DNA of 64,000 nucleotides from positions 124,001 through 188,000 of the forward strand of contig NZ_RAXV01000002.1 of the NCBI RefSeq assembly GCF_003611465.1, given 5' to 3'. The position numbers and the translations under genes are program-made. A model generated the notes under the pieces. That model ran no database searches. It was not told the origin of the DNA and worked only from the letters and a program-made list of their open reading frames with translations. The stretch is from Acinetobacter tianfuensis. GTDB lineage: Bacteria > Pseudomonadota > Gammaproteobacteria > Pseudomonadales > Moraxellaceae. This document shows, piece by piece, positions 1 through 10,286 of the stretch; position 1 is the stretch's first letter, and every line of letters begins with the position of its first letter.

Positions 1-1
1 T

Positions 2-688
2 TTCCACGTCGATGCCGCTCAAGCAGCAGGTAAAGTTGAAATTGACCTTTCAACAATGAAAATCGACCTAATGAGTTTCTCAGCTCACAAAATTTATGGT
101 CCTAAAGGTATTGGCGCACTATTTGTTCGCCGTTCTCCGCGTGTACGCGTAAAAGCGCAAATGCATGGCGGCGGTCATGAACGCGGCATGCGTTCTGGAA
201 CACTTGCCACTCACCAAATCGTAGGTATGGGTGAAGCATTTGAACTTGCAGGCAAAAATCTGACTGCAGAACAAACTCGCCTTCGCGTACTTCGCGACAA
301 ACTTTGGAATGGCTTACAAGGTTTAGAACAAGTGTTCTTAAACGGCCACCCAGAACACAACGTTGCCAACTACCTGAACGTCAGCTTCAACTTTGTTGAA
401 GGCGAATCTTTAATGATGTCATTGAAAGACGCTGCTGTATCTTCAGGTTCAGCATGTACTTCTGCAACATTAGAACCTTCATACGTTCTTCGTGCCCTAG
501 GTCTTTCTGATGAATTAGCGCACAGCTCTATCCGCTTCAGCTTTGGTAAATACACAACTGAAGAGGATATTGACCATGTTTTACAAGTGACTATCGCTGC
601 TGTAGAGAAATTGCGTGAGCTTTCTCCACTTTGGGATATGTACAAAGAAGGCATCGACCTTTCTACTGTTGAATGGGCTGAACACTAA
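2..688 (+). CDS. iscS: Cysteine desulfurase IscS, C-terminal part (5' end outside the window)
   Basis: This is the PLP enzyme that takes sulfur from L-cysteine as a persulfide for Fe-S cluster assembly and tRNA thiolation. The frame is open from the first bases. It shows the HVDAAQ segment with the cofactor-contacting Asp, then [10 protein letters not shown] with the PLP-binding Lys, and SSGSACTSA with the mobile-loop catalytic Cys. It ends in the usual EWAEH-type tail, which contacts IscU. About 228 codons are present; the full protein is about 405 residues, so some 175 N-terminal residues lie upstream. iscU follows after 106 bp. The iscR regulator would be expected upstream, outside the window. 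Confidence 0.97.
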   Translation, partial: FHVDAAQAAGKVEIDLSTMKIDLMSFSAHKIYGPKGIGALFVRRSPRVRVKAQMHGGGHERGMRSGTLATHQIVGMGEAFELAGKNLTAEQTRLRVLRDKLWNGLQGLEQVFLNGHPEHNVANYLNVSFNFVEGESLMMSLKDAAVSSGSACTSATLEPSYVLRALGLSDELAHSSIRFSFGKYTTEEDIDHVLQVTIAAVEKLRELSPLWDMYKEGIDLSTVEWAEH

Positions 689-794
689 TTCATCCCCGCG
701 GGATAGCTTTTATTTAAAGGCTATCTCATTGACTACTGTTATTTCACCCCCATATTAAATCTTACAGGCTGACCCCGAGGTTTGGAGAAGCATC

Positions 795-1181
795 ATGGCT
801 TATAGCGAAAAAGTAATTGATCATTACGAAAACCCTCGTAATGTTGGCGTCTTAGACAAAAATGCAGAAAATGTTGGTACTGGCATGGTTGGCGCTCCAG
901 CATGCGGTGACGTAATGCGTCTGCAAATTCAAGTTGATGACAACGGCGTAATTGAAGAAGCGCGTTTCAAAACTTATGGCTGCGGTTCAGCAATTGCATC
1001 CAGCTCACTTGTTACTGAGTGGCTTAAAGGCAAAACGCTTGATGAAGCTCAAGCGATCAAGAACATTGATATTGCAACCGAGCTTGCACTTCCTCCTGTT
1101 AAAGTACACTGCTCTGTACTTGCAGAAGACGCAATCAAAGCTGCTGTAGAAGATTACCGCAGCAAAAAAACAAAAGCTTAA
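795..1181 (+). CDS. iscU: Fe-S cluster scaffold protein IscU
   Basis: IscU is the scaffold on which [2Fe-2S] clusters are built from IscS-derived sulfur before HscA/HscB-driven transfer. The 128-residue length is typical. The three ligand cysteines are visible in [16 protein letters not shown] and VHCSVLAE. The LPPVK motif recognised by the HscA chaperone immediately precedes the third Cys. A GGAG Shine-Dalgarno about 8 nt upstream supports the ATG at 795. It sits between iscS and iscA in the standard isc order and is probably co-transcribed with them. Confidence 0.98.
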   Translation: MAYSEKVIDHYENPRNVGVLDKNAENVGTGMVGAPACGDVMRLQIQVDDNGVIEEARFKTYGCGSAIASSSLVTEWLKGKTLDEAQAIKNIDIATELALPPVKVHCSVLAEDAIKAAVEDYRSKKTKA

Positions 1182-1218
1182 TTGTGAAAGTTTTTGCCTA
1201 AGATCTAACGGAGTTTTC

Positions 1219-1539
1219 ATGATCCATTTAACTGAAAATGCAGCATCTCATATCAGCAATTACCTTAAAAGTCGCGGTAAGGGTGAAGGCATTCGCGTTG
1301 GCGTGAAAACTTCAGGCTGTTCTGGCCTGGCGTATGTACTCGAATTCGTTGACGAAGTTGATACGCATGATCAGGTTTTTGAGCAGTTTGGTGTTAAAGT
1401 TTTTACTGACCCAAAAAGCTTGGTTTATCTCGAAGGCTTAGAGATGGACTATGTTAAAAACGGCCTGAACGAAGGTTTCGAATTTAACAACCCAAATAAA
1501 AAAGGCGAATGCGGCTGCGGTGAATCCTTCACTGTTTAA
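1219..1539 (+). CDS. iscA: A-type Fe-S carrier IscA
   Basis: IscA is a 106-residue A-type carrier that delivers clusters to apo-proteins. The HesB/IscA signature cysteines are present: one in [10 protein letters not shown] and the C-terminal CGCG pair in [15 protein letters not shown] ribosome-binding site lies 6 nt before the ATG. The gene follows iscU by 37 bp and precedes hscB by 106 bp, the normal isc order. The downstream spacer is translated in frame with hscB for some distance but contains no better hscB start. Confidence 0.97.
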   Translation: MIHLTENAASHISNYLKSRGKGEGIRVGVKTSGCSGLAYVLEFVDEVDTHDQVFEQFGVKVFTDPKSLVYLEGLEMDYVKNGLNEGFEFNNPNKKGECGCGESFTV

Positions 1540-1645
1540 TTTACGCAGTTCCCTTCTTTGTATATTAAAACAGTGTAAAATCACTGTTTTAATTGCATTT
1601 AAAGCATACTATTTTTTTGCAAACCAATCGTGGAACACATCTCCC

Positions 1646-2161
1646 ATGAATCATTTTGAGCTGTTCAACCTGCCTGCAGCACTCGATATCGATTTAGCCG
1701 CTTTAAAAGCTCAGTTTCTAAAACTGCAGCAGCAATTCCACCCAGACAAAGCAGACGATAAAGACCAAGCATTGATTAAATCAAGCGAGATTAATCAAGC
1801 TTATAAAGCGCTATCGGCTGTTGATAGCCGCGCCGCTTACCTGCTGAGCCTCAAGAAACAAGATTACCACTTAGATCAGTCAATCAGTGATTTTGAATTT
1901 TTGCAGGATGCTTTGGAAATTCGTGAGCAGCTTGAAGATGCCCGCAGCTCAGATGAACTAACCTCCCTGCGCACAGAAGTAAAGCAATGGATGGATGGCC
2001 TTGTACGTGAATTCAAAATTGACTATGAGGATGAAGATTGGGGTGAAGCCCGCGATACGGTTCGCAAATTACGCTTCTTCCAAAAAGTGATGGCAGACAT
2101 CGACAAAGCTGAAGATCGCCTCCTAGATGATGACAGCTTTGATTTAGACGATGATTTTTGA
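1646..2161 (+). CDS. hscB: Co-chaperone HscB (J-domain protein)
   Basis: HscB is a J-type co-chaperone that brings IscU to HscA and stimulates its ATPase. From the ATG at 1646 the protein has 171 residues, matching the family. It begins MNHFELFNLP, and the J-domain HPD motif is in QFHPDKADD. The C-terminal half is the helical IscU-binding domain. The same frame is open back to 1520, but that upstream stretch (hydrophobic, Cys-rich) does not resemble HscB, so the internal ATG is chosen. hscA starts 34 bp downstream. Confidence 0.95.
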   Translation: MNHFELFNLPAALDIDLAALKAQFLKLQQQFHPDKADDKDQALIKSSEINQAYKALSAVDSRAAYLLSLKKQDYHLDQSISDFEFLQDALEIREQLEDARSSDELTSLRTEVKQWMDGLVREFKIDYEDEDWGEARDTVRKLRFFQKVMADIDKAEDRLLDDDSFDLDDDF

Positions 2162-2195
2162 TTTATTTATATTTGACGTTCAAAGGATGTAACAC

Positions 2196-4055
2196 ATGGC
2201 TCTCTTGCAAATTGCAGAACCTGGTCAATCAAGTGCACCGCATGAACACCGCATTGCAATTGGTATCGATTTAGGTACTACACATTCTCTAGTCGCCTCT
2301 GTACTTTCAGGTAAAGCGAAAGTGCTTCAAGACGAACAAGGCCGAGTGTTACTTCCGTCTATTGTTCACTACACTGAAAACTCAGCTGCATATGGCGACG
2401 AAGCCAAAACATTTATCACTGCCGATCCGAAGAACACGATCGTTTCAGTAAAACGCTTTATGGGCCGCTCAAAAGCCGATATTAAATTCCAGCACCCCTA
2501 CACACTGGCTGGCGCAGACAATCAAATGCCTGCATTTGAAACTGCACAAGGCCGCAAAACGCCTGTAGAGATTTCAGCTGAAATTTTAAAACAGCTAAAA
2601 GACCGTGCCGAAGAAAGCTTAAAAAATCCAATCAATGGCGCTGTAATTACCGTTCCAGCATATTTTGATGAAGCGCAGCGCCAAGCGACACGCGATGCAG
2701 CGCAGCTTGCAGGCCTGAATGTTTTACGCCTGCTGAATGAGCCAACTGCAGCTGCAGTTGCTTATGGTTTAGATCAAGAAACCAATCTTGCGCACGATCA
2801 AAACTATGTCATTTATGACTTAGGTGGCGGTACATTTGACGTATCTATCTTGCGTTTTTCTCAAGGTGTTTTTGAAGTTTTAGCGACTGGCGGCCATACT
2901 GCGCTTGGCGGTGATGATTTAGACCGCTTAATTGTAAAATGGGCTAAAAAGCAGCTAAACATTGAAACTCTCAATGATACTGAGTATGCGCACTTCCTTG
3001 TCGCAGCACGTAAAGCCAAAGAAGCGTTAACAGATGCAGAATCCGCTGAATTGCAAGTTGCTGAATATCAGCTAACACTAAACCGCCCAGTATTTGAAGA
3101 AATTATCAAAATTGCTTTAGATAAAACGATTAGCGTATGTAAGCGCGTATTGCGTGATGCAAAACTAGAGCTTAGCGACATTCAAAATGTTGTGCTTGTT
3201 GGCGGCTCTACCCGCTCATATGCAGTACAAAATGCTGTGCGTGAAGTTTTCCAGCAAGAACCGCTTTGCACCATTAATCCAGATGAAGTTGTCGCAATTG
3301 GCGCATCAATCACTGCAAACCAGCTGATTGGCAACACCAAGGAAGGCTCATTGCTTTTAGACGTAACACCGCTTTCTCTTGGCCTAGAAACCATGGGCGG
3401 TTTGGTAGAGCGTCTAATTTCGCGCAATACAGCAATTCCTGTTGCACGCCGTCAAGAGTTCACCACCTATCAGGATGGCCAAACAGCCATGCTGATTCAT
3501 GTTGTGCAAGGTGAGCGTGATTTAGTTGAGCATTGCCGAAGCCTAGGCCGCTTTGTCCTGCGCGGCATTCCGCCAATGACCGCAGGTCAAGCGCGTATTG
3601 AAGTAACCTTCCAAGTCGATGCTGACGGCCTTCTCACTGTATCTGCAACAGAAACAACTTCTGGCGTCCACGCGCAAATTGACATTAAGCCATCTTATGG
3701 CCTCTCTGAATCTGATACAGAACGTCTGCTGCTCGATGGTTTTAAGTTTGCAGCAGAAGATAAAAATCTGCGTCATCTTCAAGAAACCAAAGTAGAAGCG
3801 CAGCGTGAACTCGAAGCGCTGACACAAGCTCTAATTACAGACCAGCACCTGTTAAATACTGAGCAGTTAGCCGCATTAACTGCAGCAAAATCTGTACTTG
3901 AAACCCAGCTTGAGTCAAACGACATTAAAGCTATTGAACATGCCGTAGAGCAGCTTAAAATACATAGCGACAGCTTTGCTGCCATTCGTATGAATCAGCA
4001 TATTGACGCTGCGCTAAAAGGCACTAAGCTCGACGACTGGTCAAACTCAAACTAA
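2196..4055 (+). CDS. hscA: Hsp70-family chaperone HscA
   Basis: HscA is the specialised Hsp70 that binds the LPPVK motif of IscU and drives release of the Fe-S cluster. The 619-residue length is typical (E. coli about 616). The ATPase domain shows [14 protein letters not shown] near residue 22, [13 protein letters not shown] near 206 and [10 protein letters not shown] near 330. The substrate-binding domain starts around [14 protein letters not shown]. It lies between hscB and fdx; the 16-bp gap to fdx suggests one transcript. Confidence 0.98.
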   Translation: MALLQIAEPGQSSAPHEHRIAIGIDLGTTHSLVASVLSGKAKVLQDEQGRVLLPSIVHYTENSAAYGDEAKTFITADPKNTIVSVKRFMGRSKADIKFQHPYTLAGADNQMPAFETAQGRKTPVEISAEILKQLKDRAEESLKNPINGAVITVPAYFDEAQRQATRDAAQLAGLNVLRLLNEPTAAAVAYGLDQETNLAHDQNYVIYDLGGGTFDVSILRFSQGVFEVLATGGHTALGGDDLDRLIVKWAKKQLNIETLNDTEYAHFLVAARKAKEALTDAESAELQVAEYQLTLNRPVFEEIIKIALDKTISVCKRVLRDAKLELSDIQNVVLVGGSTRSYAVQNAVREVFQQEPLCTINPDEVVAIGASITANQLIGNTKEGSLLLDVTPLSLGLETMGGLVERLISRNTAIPVARRQEFTTYQDGQTAMLIHVVQGERDLVEHCRSLGRFVLRGIPPMTAGQARIEVTFQVDADGLLTVSATETTSGVHAQIDIKPSYGLSESDTERLLLDGFKFAAEDKNLRHLQETKVEAQRELEALTQALITDQHLLNTEQLAALTAAKSVLETQLESNDIKAIEHAVEQLKIHSDSFAAIRMNQHIDAALKGTKLDDWSNSN

Positions 4056-4071
4056 TTTATAGGTCAACACT

Positions 4072-4410
4072 ATGCCACGTATTAAAGTATTGCCTCATGC
4101 AACAATTTGCCCAAATGGCGCTGAGTTTGAAGTTGAGCCGAATGCCAATCTTTGCCAAAGCTTATTAAGCAACGGCATTAAAATTGAACACGCCTGCGAT
4201 ATGTCTAAAGCATGCACAACATGTCACGTTGTTGTGCGGAAAGGCTTTGACGGCCTTGAAGAAATGGATGATATCGAAGCTGATTTGCTTGACCGCGCTT
4301 GGGGCTTAGAAGCAGACTCCCGCCTGTCATGCCAAGTTAAAATCGAAGATGAAGATTTGGAAATTGAAATTCCAAAATACACCCTGAATCATGCATCAGA
4401 AAATCATTAA
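4072..4410 (+). CDS. fdx: ISC-system [2Fe-2S] ferredoxin
   Basis: This 112-residue adrenodoxin-type ferredoxin is the electron donor of the ISC machinery. The four cluster cysteines are visible: CDMSKACTTC gives a C-x5-C-x2-C pattern, and the fourth is in RLSCQVK. It is the last gene of the isc cluster here. A strong hairpin terminator follows within 25 bp, leaving no room for the iscX gene that follows fdx in enterobacteria. Confidence 0.97.
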   Translation: MPRIKVLPHATICPNGAEFEVEPNANLCQSLLSNGIKIEHACDMSKACTTCHVVVRKGFDGLEEMDDIEADLLDRAWGLEADSRLSCQVKIEDEDLEIEIPKYTLNHASENH

Positions 4411-4433
4411 GATATTCTTAATGCAATAAAAAA

Positions 4434-4457
4434 AGACCGCATAGCGGTCTTTTTTTA
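4434..4457 (+). terminator. Rho-independent terminator between convergent fdx and the cyclase gene
   Basis: A 7-bp stem AGACCGC/GCGGTCT with a 3-nt loop is flanked by A7 on the left and T7 on the right. It can therefore stop transcription from both the isc cluster (+) and the convergent cyclase gene (-). Confidence 0.9.
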
Positions 4458-4491
4458 TTGGTTTTATTTCACAATATGAATTTCATTAAAA

Positions 4492-5961
4492 TCAGCTATG
4501 AGACTCTGCCTCTTTAATTTCTGCAATGACCTCATCTTCAAGATTCAGCTTCACAATACCTTCTGAGTTCGTCATCTTCTGCTGCGTTTGAATGCGCTTA
4601 ATCATTTTCTCTAATACATGAATCAGCTCAGGATATTCAAAGTTCTGCACTTCATCCAAATTCAACAGCAAATGGAAACCTTTGTATTCGTAGTCAAACC
4701 AGCGCTGATAATCCATTTTTTGCGAAGTATACTTTTCCATCACCTGCCAAGTCCGCACAGGCCCCTGAATACCTTTTAAGTAAATTGGCGCTTTAGGCGC
4801 ACATAAATAATCATTTTTAATCAGCTTATGCGTATCATCTGAAATTAAGATTTCATCCACCTCAGCTGCGCTTTGCAGACGCGCTGCCAAATTTGCATCA
4901 CGGCCAACTATCGTATAAGCCATACGGTGTGCAGCGCCATAATTACCTACGTGGCAATAACCCGTAGAAATACCCATACGGATATGCAGCGGCGGATAAC
5001 CCATTTTAATCCAGCGCTCACGCAGCAATTTCATTTGCTGACGCATGACCATTGCCATTTCCAAACAGACTTTAGCATCCTGCTCCACACCTTCACTATG
5101 CGGATCGCCAAAGAAAATCAGAATCGCATCACCCATGAATTTATCAACTGTCGCCTCATACTGCTTCGCAATTTCCGTCATATGACTCAAATAATCATTA
5201 AGCAAGAAGGCTAAATCGTCTGGAATCAACGTCTCTGAAAGCTCGGTAAAGCCTTGAATATCAGAAAAGAAAATCGTAAGTTTTTTACGCTTATATTCAA
5301 TTTTAGCTTCAGATTCACCTTTCATAATCGACTGCCACAGCTGTACCGGCGCATAGCGGCTAAGCTGATTGGCAAATTCCATATAACGGTTCATCTGTTC
5401 ATAATAATGATTCTTTTTGCTGGCCATATATTGCACTTGCGACAGCTGATAAAAACTGCCCACACCAAAGTACGTAATCAAGCATAAAAAACCGACTACA
5501 GTAAGCTCACTGCTGGTGTTATCAAAATACTCATGGAAGCCAAAAATGAAAATGGTGCAAATATAAAAGACAGCCGTTGCAAGCAAGGTTGCCAAAGACA
5601 TCATTAAAAATGAAATTTTGTTATTAATTACCGTATACAGCAGCGCAAATAATGCTAAAAATGTCAGCACTAAATTTAAATGCACAGCTGACAGCATTAC
5701 CGCAATGATCATGATGTCAAGAATAAACATCACATTGCGCTTCGTTGTATTATTAAAGCTGTAAATCAGCCAATGCGAAAGCTTTGGCGTAATTAAAAGC
5801 ACAAACAGCAGGAATAAAGGAATATAAACCTGATACTGTGTATCTGGCTGGGTGTAATGATAGACGACAGATACCAAAGACAGCATGATATATCCCATCA
5901 AGCGATGAAAATACTCGAACTGCCTTGGCTCTTTATTTATCCAATCGTCTAACAATGCCAC
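4492..5961 (-). CDS. Membrane-bound class III adenylate/guanylate cyclase
   Basis: The 489-residue protein is predicted to make a cyclic nucleotide (most likely cAMP) from NTP at the inner membrane. Roughly the first 190 residues hold about six hydrophobic segments. A linker (YYEQMNRYMEFANQLSRYAP) leads to a class III cyclase catalytic domain at about 230-420. FFSDIQGFTELSE and DKFMGDAILIFFGDP each supply a metal-binding Asp. A C-terminal tail of about 75 residues follows. The layout resembles the Acinetobacter cyclase I recall as CavA, but I cannot confirm that name. cAMP versus cGMP specificity is not settled by reading. The HIT gene lies 60 bp upstream on the same strand. Confidence 0.88.
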   Translation of the reverse strand: MALLDDWINKEPRQFEYFHRLMGYIMLSLVSVVYHYTQPDTQYQVYIPLFLLFVLLITPKLSHWLIYSFNNTTKRNVMFILDIMIIAVMLSAVHLNLVLTFLALFALLYTVINNKISFLMMSLATLLATAVFYICTIFIFGFHEYFDNTSSELTVVGFLCLITYFGVGSFYQLSQVQYMASKKNHYYEQMNRYMEFANQLSRYAPVQLWQSIMKGESEAKIEYKRKKLTIFFSDIQGFTELSETLIPDDLAFLLNDYLSHMTEIAKQYEATVDKFMGDAILIFFGDPHSEGVEQDAKVCLEMAMVMRQQMKLLRERWIKMGYPPLHIRMGISTGYCHVGNYGAAHRMAYTIVGRDANLAARLQSAAEVDEILISDDTHKLIKNDYLCAPKAPIYLKGIQGPVRTWQVMEKYTSQKMDYQRWFDYEYKGFHLLLNLDEVQNFEYPELIHVLEKMIKRIQTQQKMTNSEGIVKLNLEDEVIAEIKEAESHS

Positions 5962-6021
5962 TTAGTCACTCCTTATGGACATCAATAGCCACATTATTCC
6001 CTAATATGGTCAGTGACTGGA

Positions 6022-6456
6022 TCAATCCATACGCCAATCAAACGGCATATCACCCTGACCGCGAAGGGCCAGCATAAGTGTCTGACGCATATGGGCAAGC
6101 ACATCATTGCTGTAAGGAACAGCTGGTGTACCCCATACCGGTTTAGGCCAAGCCACATCATTTTGGTAACGGACAACATGATGGAAATGAAGCTGAGGCA
6201 CCATATTGCCTAAAGCTGCCACGTTCATTTTATCGGCGCGGAAAACACGGGACAGCTGGCTAGACAGCCAGCTGGATTCGCGTAAAAACTGTTCCTGATC
6301 TGCTTGGCTTAATTCATATAATTCTGTGATACCCGGAACACGCGGGATCAAAATTAGCCACGGAAATTGCATATCATTCATTAAACGACATGTTGACAGT
6401 GGAAAGTCGCCTACATAAAACGTATCTTGAGCAAGTTGTGGATGCAAACTAAACAT
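6022..6456 (-). CDS. HIT-family (histidine triad) protein
   Basis: The 144-residue protein belongs to the HIT superfamily of nucleotide hydrolases and transferases that act on substrates such as Ap4A or AMP-X. The triad region reads VPQLHFHHVVRY. Aligned to the H-x-H-x-H pattern, the first His is Gln while the two catalytic-side His residues remain, a variant I associate with a proteobacterial subgroup. The N-terminal half has WLILIPRVPGITELYEL, typical of the fold. It is 60 bp upstream of the cyclase gene in the same orientation and could share a transcript. The physiological substrate is unknown. Confidence 0.85.
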   Translation of the reverse strand: MFSLHPQLAQDTFYVGDFPLSTCRLMNDMQFPWLILIPRVPGITELYELSQADQEQFLRESSWLSSQLSRVFRADKMNVAALGNMVPQLHFHHVVRYQNDVAWPKPVWGTPAVPYSNDVLAHMRQTLMLALRGQGDMPFDWRMD

Positions 6457-6600
6457 ATCTTTATAAATGATGCAAAAATTAGAATGATGGCTAATACTAA
6501 CACATCCAAAGGGACGTGAATATTCTGAGCTTTGTGTTTCAGTACAAATAAGTCGGATTTACCTAGAAGCACTTCACACTTTAAACTCTAATAAATTTCT

Positions 6601-6647
6601 TCAAAAAATCAAGTATTTCTTTGTACAAGCGATAGAATACTCGATTT
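6601..6647 (-). terminator. Probable terminator of mfd
   Basis: Two 12-nt arms, AAATCAAGTATT and AATACTCGATTT, pair with a single mismatch (a G-U in RNA) around an 18-nt loop. Read on the minus strand, the hairpin runs into a T6 stretch just downstream of mfd. The long loop lowers confidence. Confidence 0.5.
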
Positions 6648-6688
6648 ATTTAAAGAAAGATCTCATAATTTTTTTGTCTTGATCAAAA

Positions 6689-9600
6689 TCAATGCAATTC
6701 TTTTAAAAGACTGTCCAGCAAGTCATTTATAAACTGAATCCGCTTCTCATATTCTTCAAGCATTACCATGACTTTTAAGCGCTGTCCGCCATCCATTCTG
6801 AAGAATGTCGGATGTTTCTGCATCATTTGAATAATGCTGATTGCCTGTACAGGTGTATCTGGCGCAAACTCTATACTGCCGCCATGAGCGCTGATATCAA
6901 TTTTGGTTATACCCAGCTGTTCTGCTTTTAAACGGATCTGGTGTACCGCAAACAGCTGTTTTACCGATTGCGGCGGCACACCAAAACGGTCTATCAGCTC
7001 CATGCGGATATTGTCCAGCTTTTCACTGGTATCGGTGTTGCTGATGCGTTTATAAAACAGCAGACGCTGATGTACATCCCCCAAATATTCATCTGGGATC
7101 AGCGCAGGCATATGCAAGGTAATTTCTGCAGTTAATGACAGCGGTGCGTCAAAGTTAGGTGTTTTACCTTTTTGTATCGCTTTAGTCGCTTTTTCCAGCA
7201 TTTCCATATACAAACTATAGCCAATCGCTTGCATTGATCCGCTTTGCTGTTCACCCAGCAGCTCACCTGCGCCGCGGATTTCTAAATCCTCAGTTGCCAG
7301 CATAAAACCCGCGCCCAGTGTTGCAGCGCGGCTGATCGCATCAAGGCGTTTTTCAGCATCGCCTTTTAAACCTTTTATTGACGGTACCAGCAAATAGGCA
7401 TATGCCTGATGATGAGAACGCCCGACACGGCCGCGAAGCTGATGCAGCTGCGCCAAGCCGAGCTTATCTGCCCGCTCTATAAGAATAGTATTGGCATTGG
7501 GTACATCAATACCTGTTTCAATAATGGTTGAGCAGACCAGTACATTGTATTCTTTGTGATAGAACTGCTGCATCACCTGTTCCAGTTCACGTTCGCGCAT
7601 TTGGCCATGCGCCACCGCGACACGCGCTTCAGGCACTAAGTGGCGGATATTTTCTGCGGTACGCTCAATCGTATCAACTTCATTATGCAAAAAGTAAACT
7701 TGTCCTCCGCGCAGCAATTCACGCAAAATAGCTTCTTTAACCGCAGCATCCGTATGCTCTTGGACAAATGTTTTGACTGCTAAACGGCGGGCTGGCGGTG
7801 TCGCAATAATAGATAAATCGCGCATCCCGCTAAATGCCATGTTCAAAGTACGCGGAATTGGGGTTGCTGTAAGTGTCAGCATATCGACATCAGCGCGCAT
7901 TGCTTTAATACGCTCTTTGTCACGCACGCCAAAACGGTGCTCTTCATCGACAATCATCAGACCTAAATCATTAAATTGCACATTTTCCTGCAGGATTTTA
8001 TGCGTTCCAATCACAATATCCACTTTACCATCTGCCAAATCATCAATGGTCTTGGCATGTGTTTTCGATGAACCAAAACGCGACAGCACTTCAATGCGTA
8101 TAGGCCAATCGGCAAAACGGTCTTTAAATGATTCATAGTGCTGCTGCGCAAGCAAGGTGGTCGGCACCAATACGGCCACTTGTTTATTATTTTGCACGGC
8201 AACAAATGCTGCCCGCATAGCCACTTCTGTCTTACCAAAACCGACATCACCGCAAACCAAACGATCCATCGGTTTAGCCTGCTGCATATCATAAACCACC
8301 GCTTCAATTGCATTGGCCTGATCTAAGGTTTCCTCATATGCAAAACCGCTGGCAAACTGCATATACAGCGCCTGATCGAGTTCAAAACCAAAACCAGGCT
8401 TAGACTGACGGCGGGCCTGTATATGCAATAGCTCCGCTGCTACATCATGAATCTGCTCCAGCGCTTTACGCTTAGCTTTGCTCCATGCATCTGTGCCTAA
8501 TTTATGTAAAGGCGCCAAGTCAGGATCACCGCCGCTATAGCGGCTAATGAGATGTAAATTCGTTACAGGCACATAAACTTTCGCCTCATTGGCATAATCC
8601 AGCTGTAAAAACTCATGATCCTGATCATCAATGCTCAGCGTAACCAAGCCTGCATAACGACCTACGCCATGGTCAATATGTACAACTGGCGCACCTAAAT
8701 TTAATTCAGTTAAGCTGCGAATCAGGAATTCTTCTGAAACTTCCTGCTGGCGTTTACGGCGGCGCTGCACCACACGATGTTCATAAAGCTGATTTTCAGA
8801 AATAACGCTAATTTTATCTGTTAACAGCAAACCGCGCTCTAAAGGCGCATTGGTAATTGCAATTGCATGCAGAGAGTCTATAAAAACTTGGAAATTTTCC
8901 ACATAAGGAATATTGCCCAAACTAGGCCGCAGCGCATCTTTTAACGTTTCACGGCGGCCCGCGCTTTCTGCAACCAGCAAGACAGGATGATTCGCATCAT
9001 CAATGTATTTTTTAACCTCTGCAAATGGTTTTTCCCGTTTTGGGTCGACTGGCAGCCGAGGCGGAATCGCTGCATTAATATTAATCACGCCTGCTTTTTC
9101 ATCAAATGGCTCTTGCGAGGCAATAATGCGTCCAAATTTATTCAGCTGCTCAAACACCGCATTGGGCTGTAAGAAAAGCTGTTCTGGAGGCAAAATCGGC
9201 TGATCTGCATTATGCCTTCGGTCTTCATAACGGCGGACAACTTCAGCCCAAAACTGCGTCAAACCTTCATCAATGCCTTGATCTGTAATGACAATGCCAT
9301 TCTCCGGCAAATACGCCATCAGCGTACTTTGCGCCTGCATGTCTGCTGCGCTGAAAAATAACGGAAAATAAAACTCAAGCCCTTGTGAATCAATGCCTTC
9401 CATGACATCTTGATAAATTGGGTTTTTCTTTGGATTAGCCGTTGGAAACTGCTCGGCATAACGCTCACGGAAAACTGCCCGGCCTTCTTTTAATGGAAAT
9501 TCTTTGGCAGGCAATACTGTAAAATACTGCAAAGTTTCTGTTGTACGCTGTGTTTCAGGATCAAAAAATTTCAGCGTATCAATTTCATCATCAAACAAGT

Positions 9601-10147
9601 CAATACGGACCGGCGATTCTTGTCCCGATGCATAAATATCCATAATGCTGCCGCGTACAGCAAATTCACCATGGTCATACACGGTATCGACCAAGCGATA
9701 TCCTGCTTGAACTAAACGCTTTTTCTGCTGTTCTAAATCAAACTTCTGCCCTGCACGGATATCAAAATGCTCTCCAAGCACCCATGAAGCTGGCGCAACA
9801 CGCTGTGCCAGCGCGGCGGCCGTCAAAAGCAGCACACCATTTGCAGGCATATTGGATAATATCGCTAAACGTTCAGAAACGATATCTTGATGCGGTGATA
9901 AACGGTCATAAGGCAAAATTTCCCAATCAGGAAAGATGATTGGCTTAATACCATAAAATTCAAGCTCACTTTCCAATTGCCCCAAGTGCAGGCTGTTTCG
10001 TGCAACCATGATAAAAAGCTGGCTGTGCTGCTGGCTGATTTCTTTAAACAGCAAACCTGTTGCTGATCCTTGTAAATTGCCAATCCAGCGTTTTTCGCCA
10101 GCTTTCAGCTGCTTAATTTTCAGTTGGGAAATTTCTTGTTGGAACAT
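6689..10147 (-). CDS. mfd: Transcription-repair coupling factor Mfd
   Basis: Mfd removes RNA polymerase stalled at lesions and recruits UvrA. The 1152-residue length is typical. The N-terminal UvrB-like module covers about 1-340. The RNA-polymerase-interacting region (VVHIDHGVGRYAGLV) is near residue 490. The RecG-like translocase follows, with Walker A GDVGFGKTEVAM near 635, the DEEH box in MIVDEEHRFG and motif VI in QLRGRVGRSHHQAYAY. The C-terminal autoinhibitory domain completes it. It stands alone on the minus strand; a hairpin follows its stop. Confidence 0.98.
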   Translation of the reverse strand: MFQQEISQLKIKQLKAGEKRWIGNLQGSATGLLFKEISQQHSQLFIMVARNSLHLGQLESELEFYGIKPIIFPDWEILPYDRLSPHQDIVSERLAILSNMPANGVLLLTAAALAQRVAPASWVLGEHFDIRAGQKFDLEQQKKRLVQAGYRLVDTVYDHGEFAVRGSIMDIYASGQESPVRIDLFDDEIDTLKFFDPETQRTTETLQYFTVLPAKEFPLKEGRAVFRERYAEQFPTANPKKNPIYQDVMEGIDSQGLEFYFPLFFSAADMQAQSTLMAYLPENGIVITDQGIDEGLTQFWAEVVRRYEDRRHNADQPILPPEQLFLQPNAVFEQLNKFGRIIASQEPFDEKAGVININAAIPPRLPVDPKREKPFAEVKKYIDDANHPVLLVAESAGRRETLKDALRPSLGNIPYVENFQVFIDSLHAIAITNAPLERGLLLTDKISVISENQLYEHRVVQRRRKRQQEVSEEFLIRSLTELNLGAPVVHIDHGVGRYAGLVTLSIDDQDHEFLQLDYANEAKVYVPVTNLHLISRYSGGDPDLAPLHKLGTDAWSKAKRKALEQIHDVAAELLHIQARRQSKPGFGFELDQALYMQFASGFAYEETLDQANAIEAVVYDMQQAKPMDRLVCGDVGFGKTEVAMRAAFVAVQNNKQVAVLVPTTLLAQQHYESFKDRFADWPIRIEVLSRFGSSKTHAKTIDDLADGKVDIVIGTHKILQENVQFNDLGLMIVDEEHRFGVRDKERIKAMRADVDMLTLTATPIPRTLNMAFSGMRDLSIIATPPARRLAVKTFVQEHTDAAVKEAILRELLRGGQVYFLHNEVDTIERTAENIRHLVPEARVAVAHGQMRERELEQVMQQFYHKEYNVLVCSTIIETGIDVPNANTILIERADKLGLAQLHQLRGRVGRSHHQAYAYLLVPSIKGLKGDAEKRLDAISRAATLGAGFMLATEDLEIRGAGELLGEQQSGSMQAIGYSLYMEMLEKATKAIQKGKTPNFDAPLSLTAEITLHMPALIPDEYLGDVHQRLLFYKRISNTDTSEKLDNIRMELIDRFGVPPQSVKQLFAVHQIRLKAEQLGITKIDISAHGGSIEFAPDTPVQAISIIQMMQKHPTFFRMDGGQRLKVMVMLEEYEKRIQFINDLLDSLLKELH

Positions 10148-10286
10148 GAATAGCTTTAAAGTCTAGACCACATAGCGCATATTTTAACACGATGTTTTTC
10201 CAGCAGGCGTATATTATCGGCGTGTTTTTACAAGCTTTTACTTTATAGGCCTGCACTGCAATTCAGCCGTTTTGCCCAAAGGCCGC

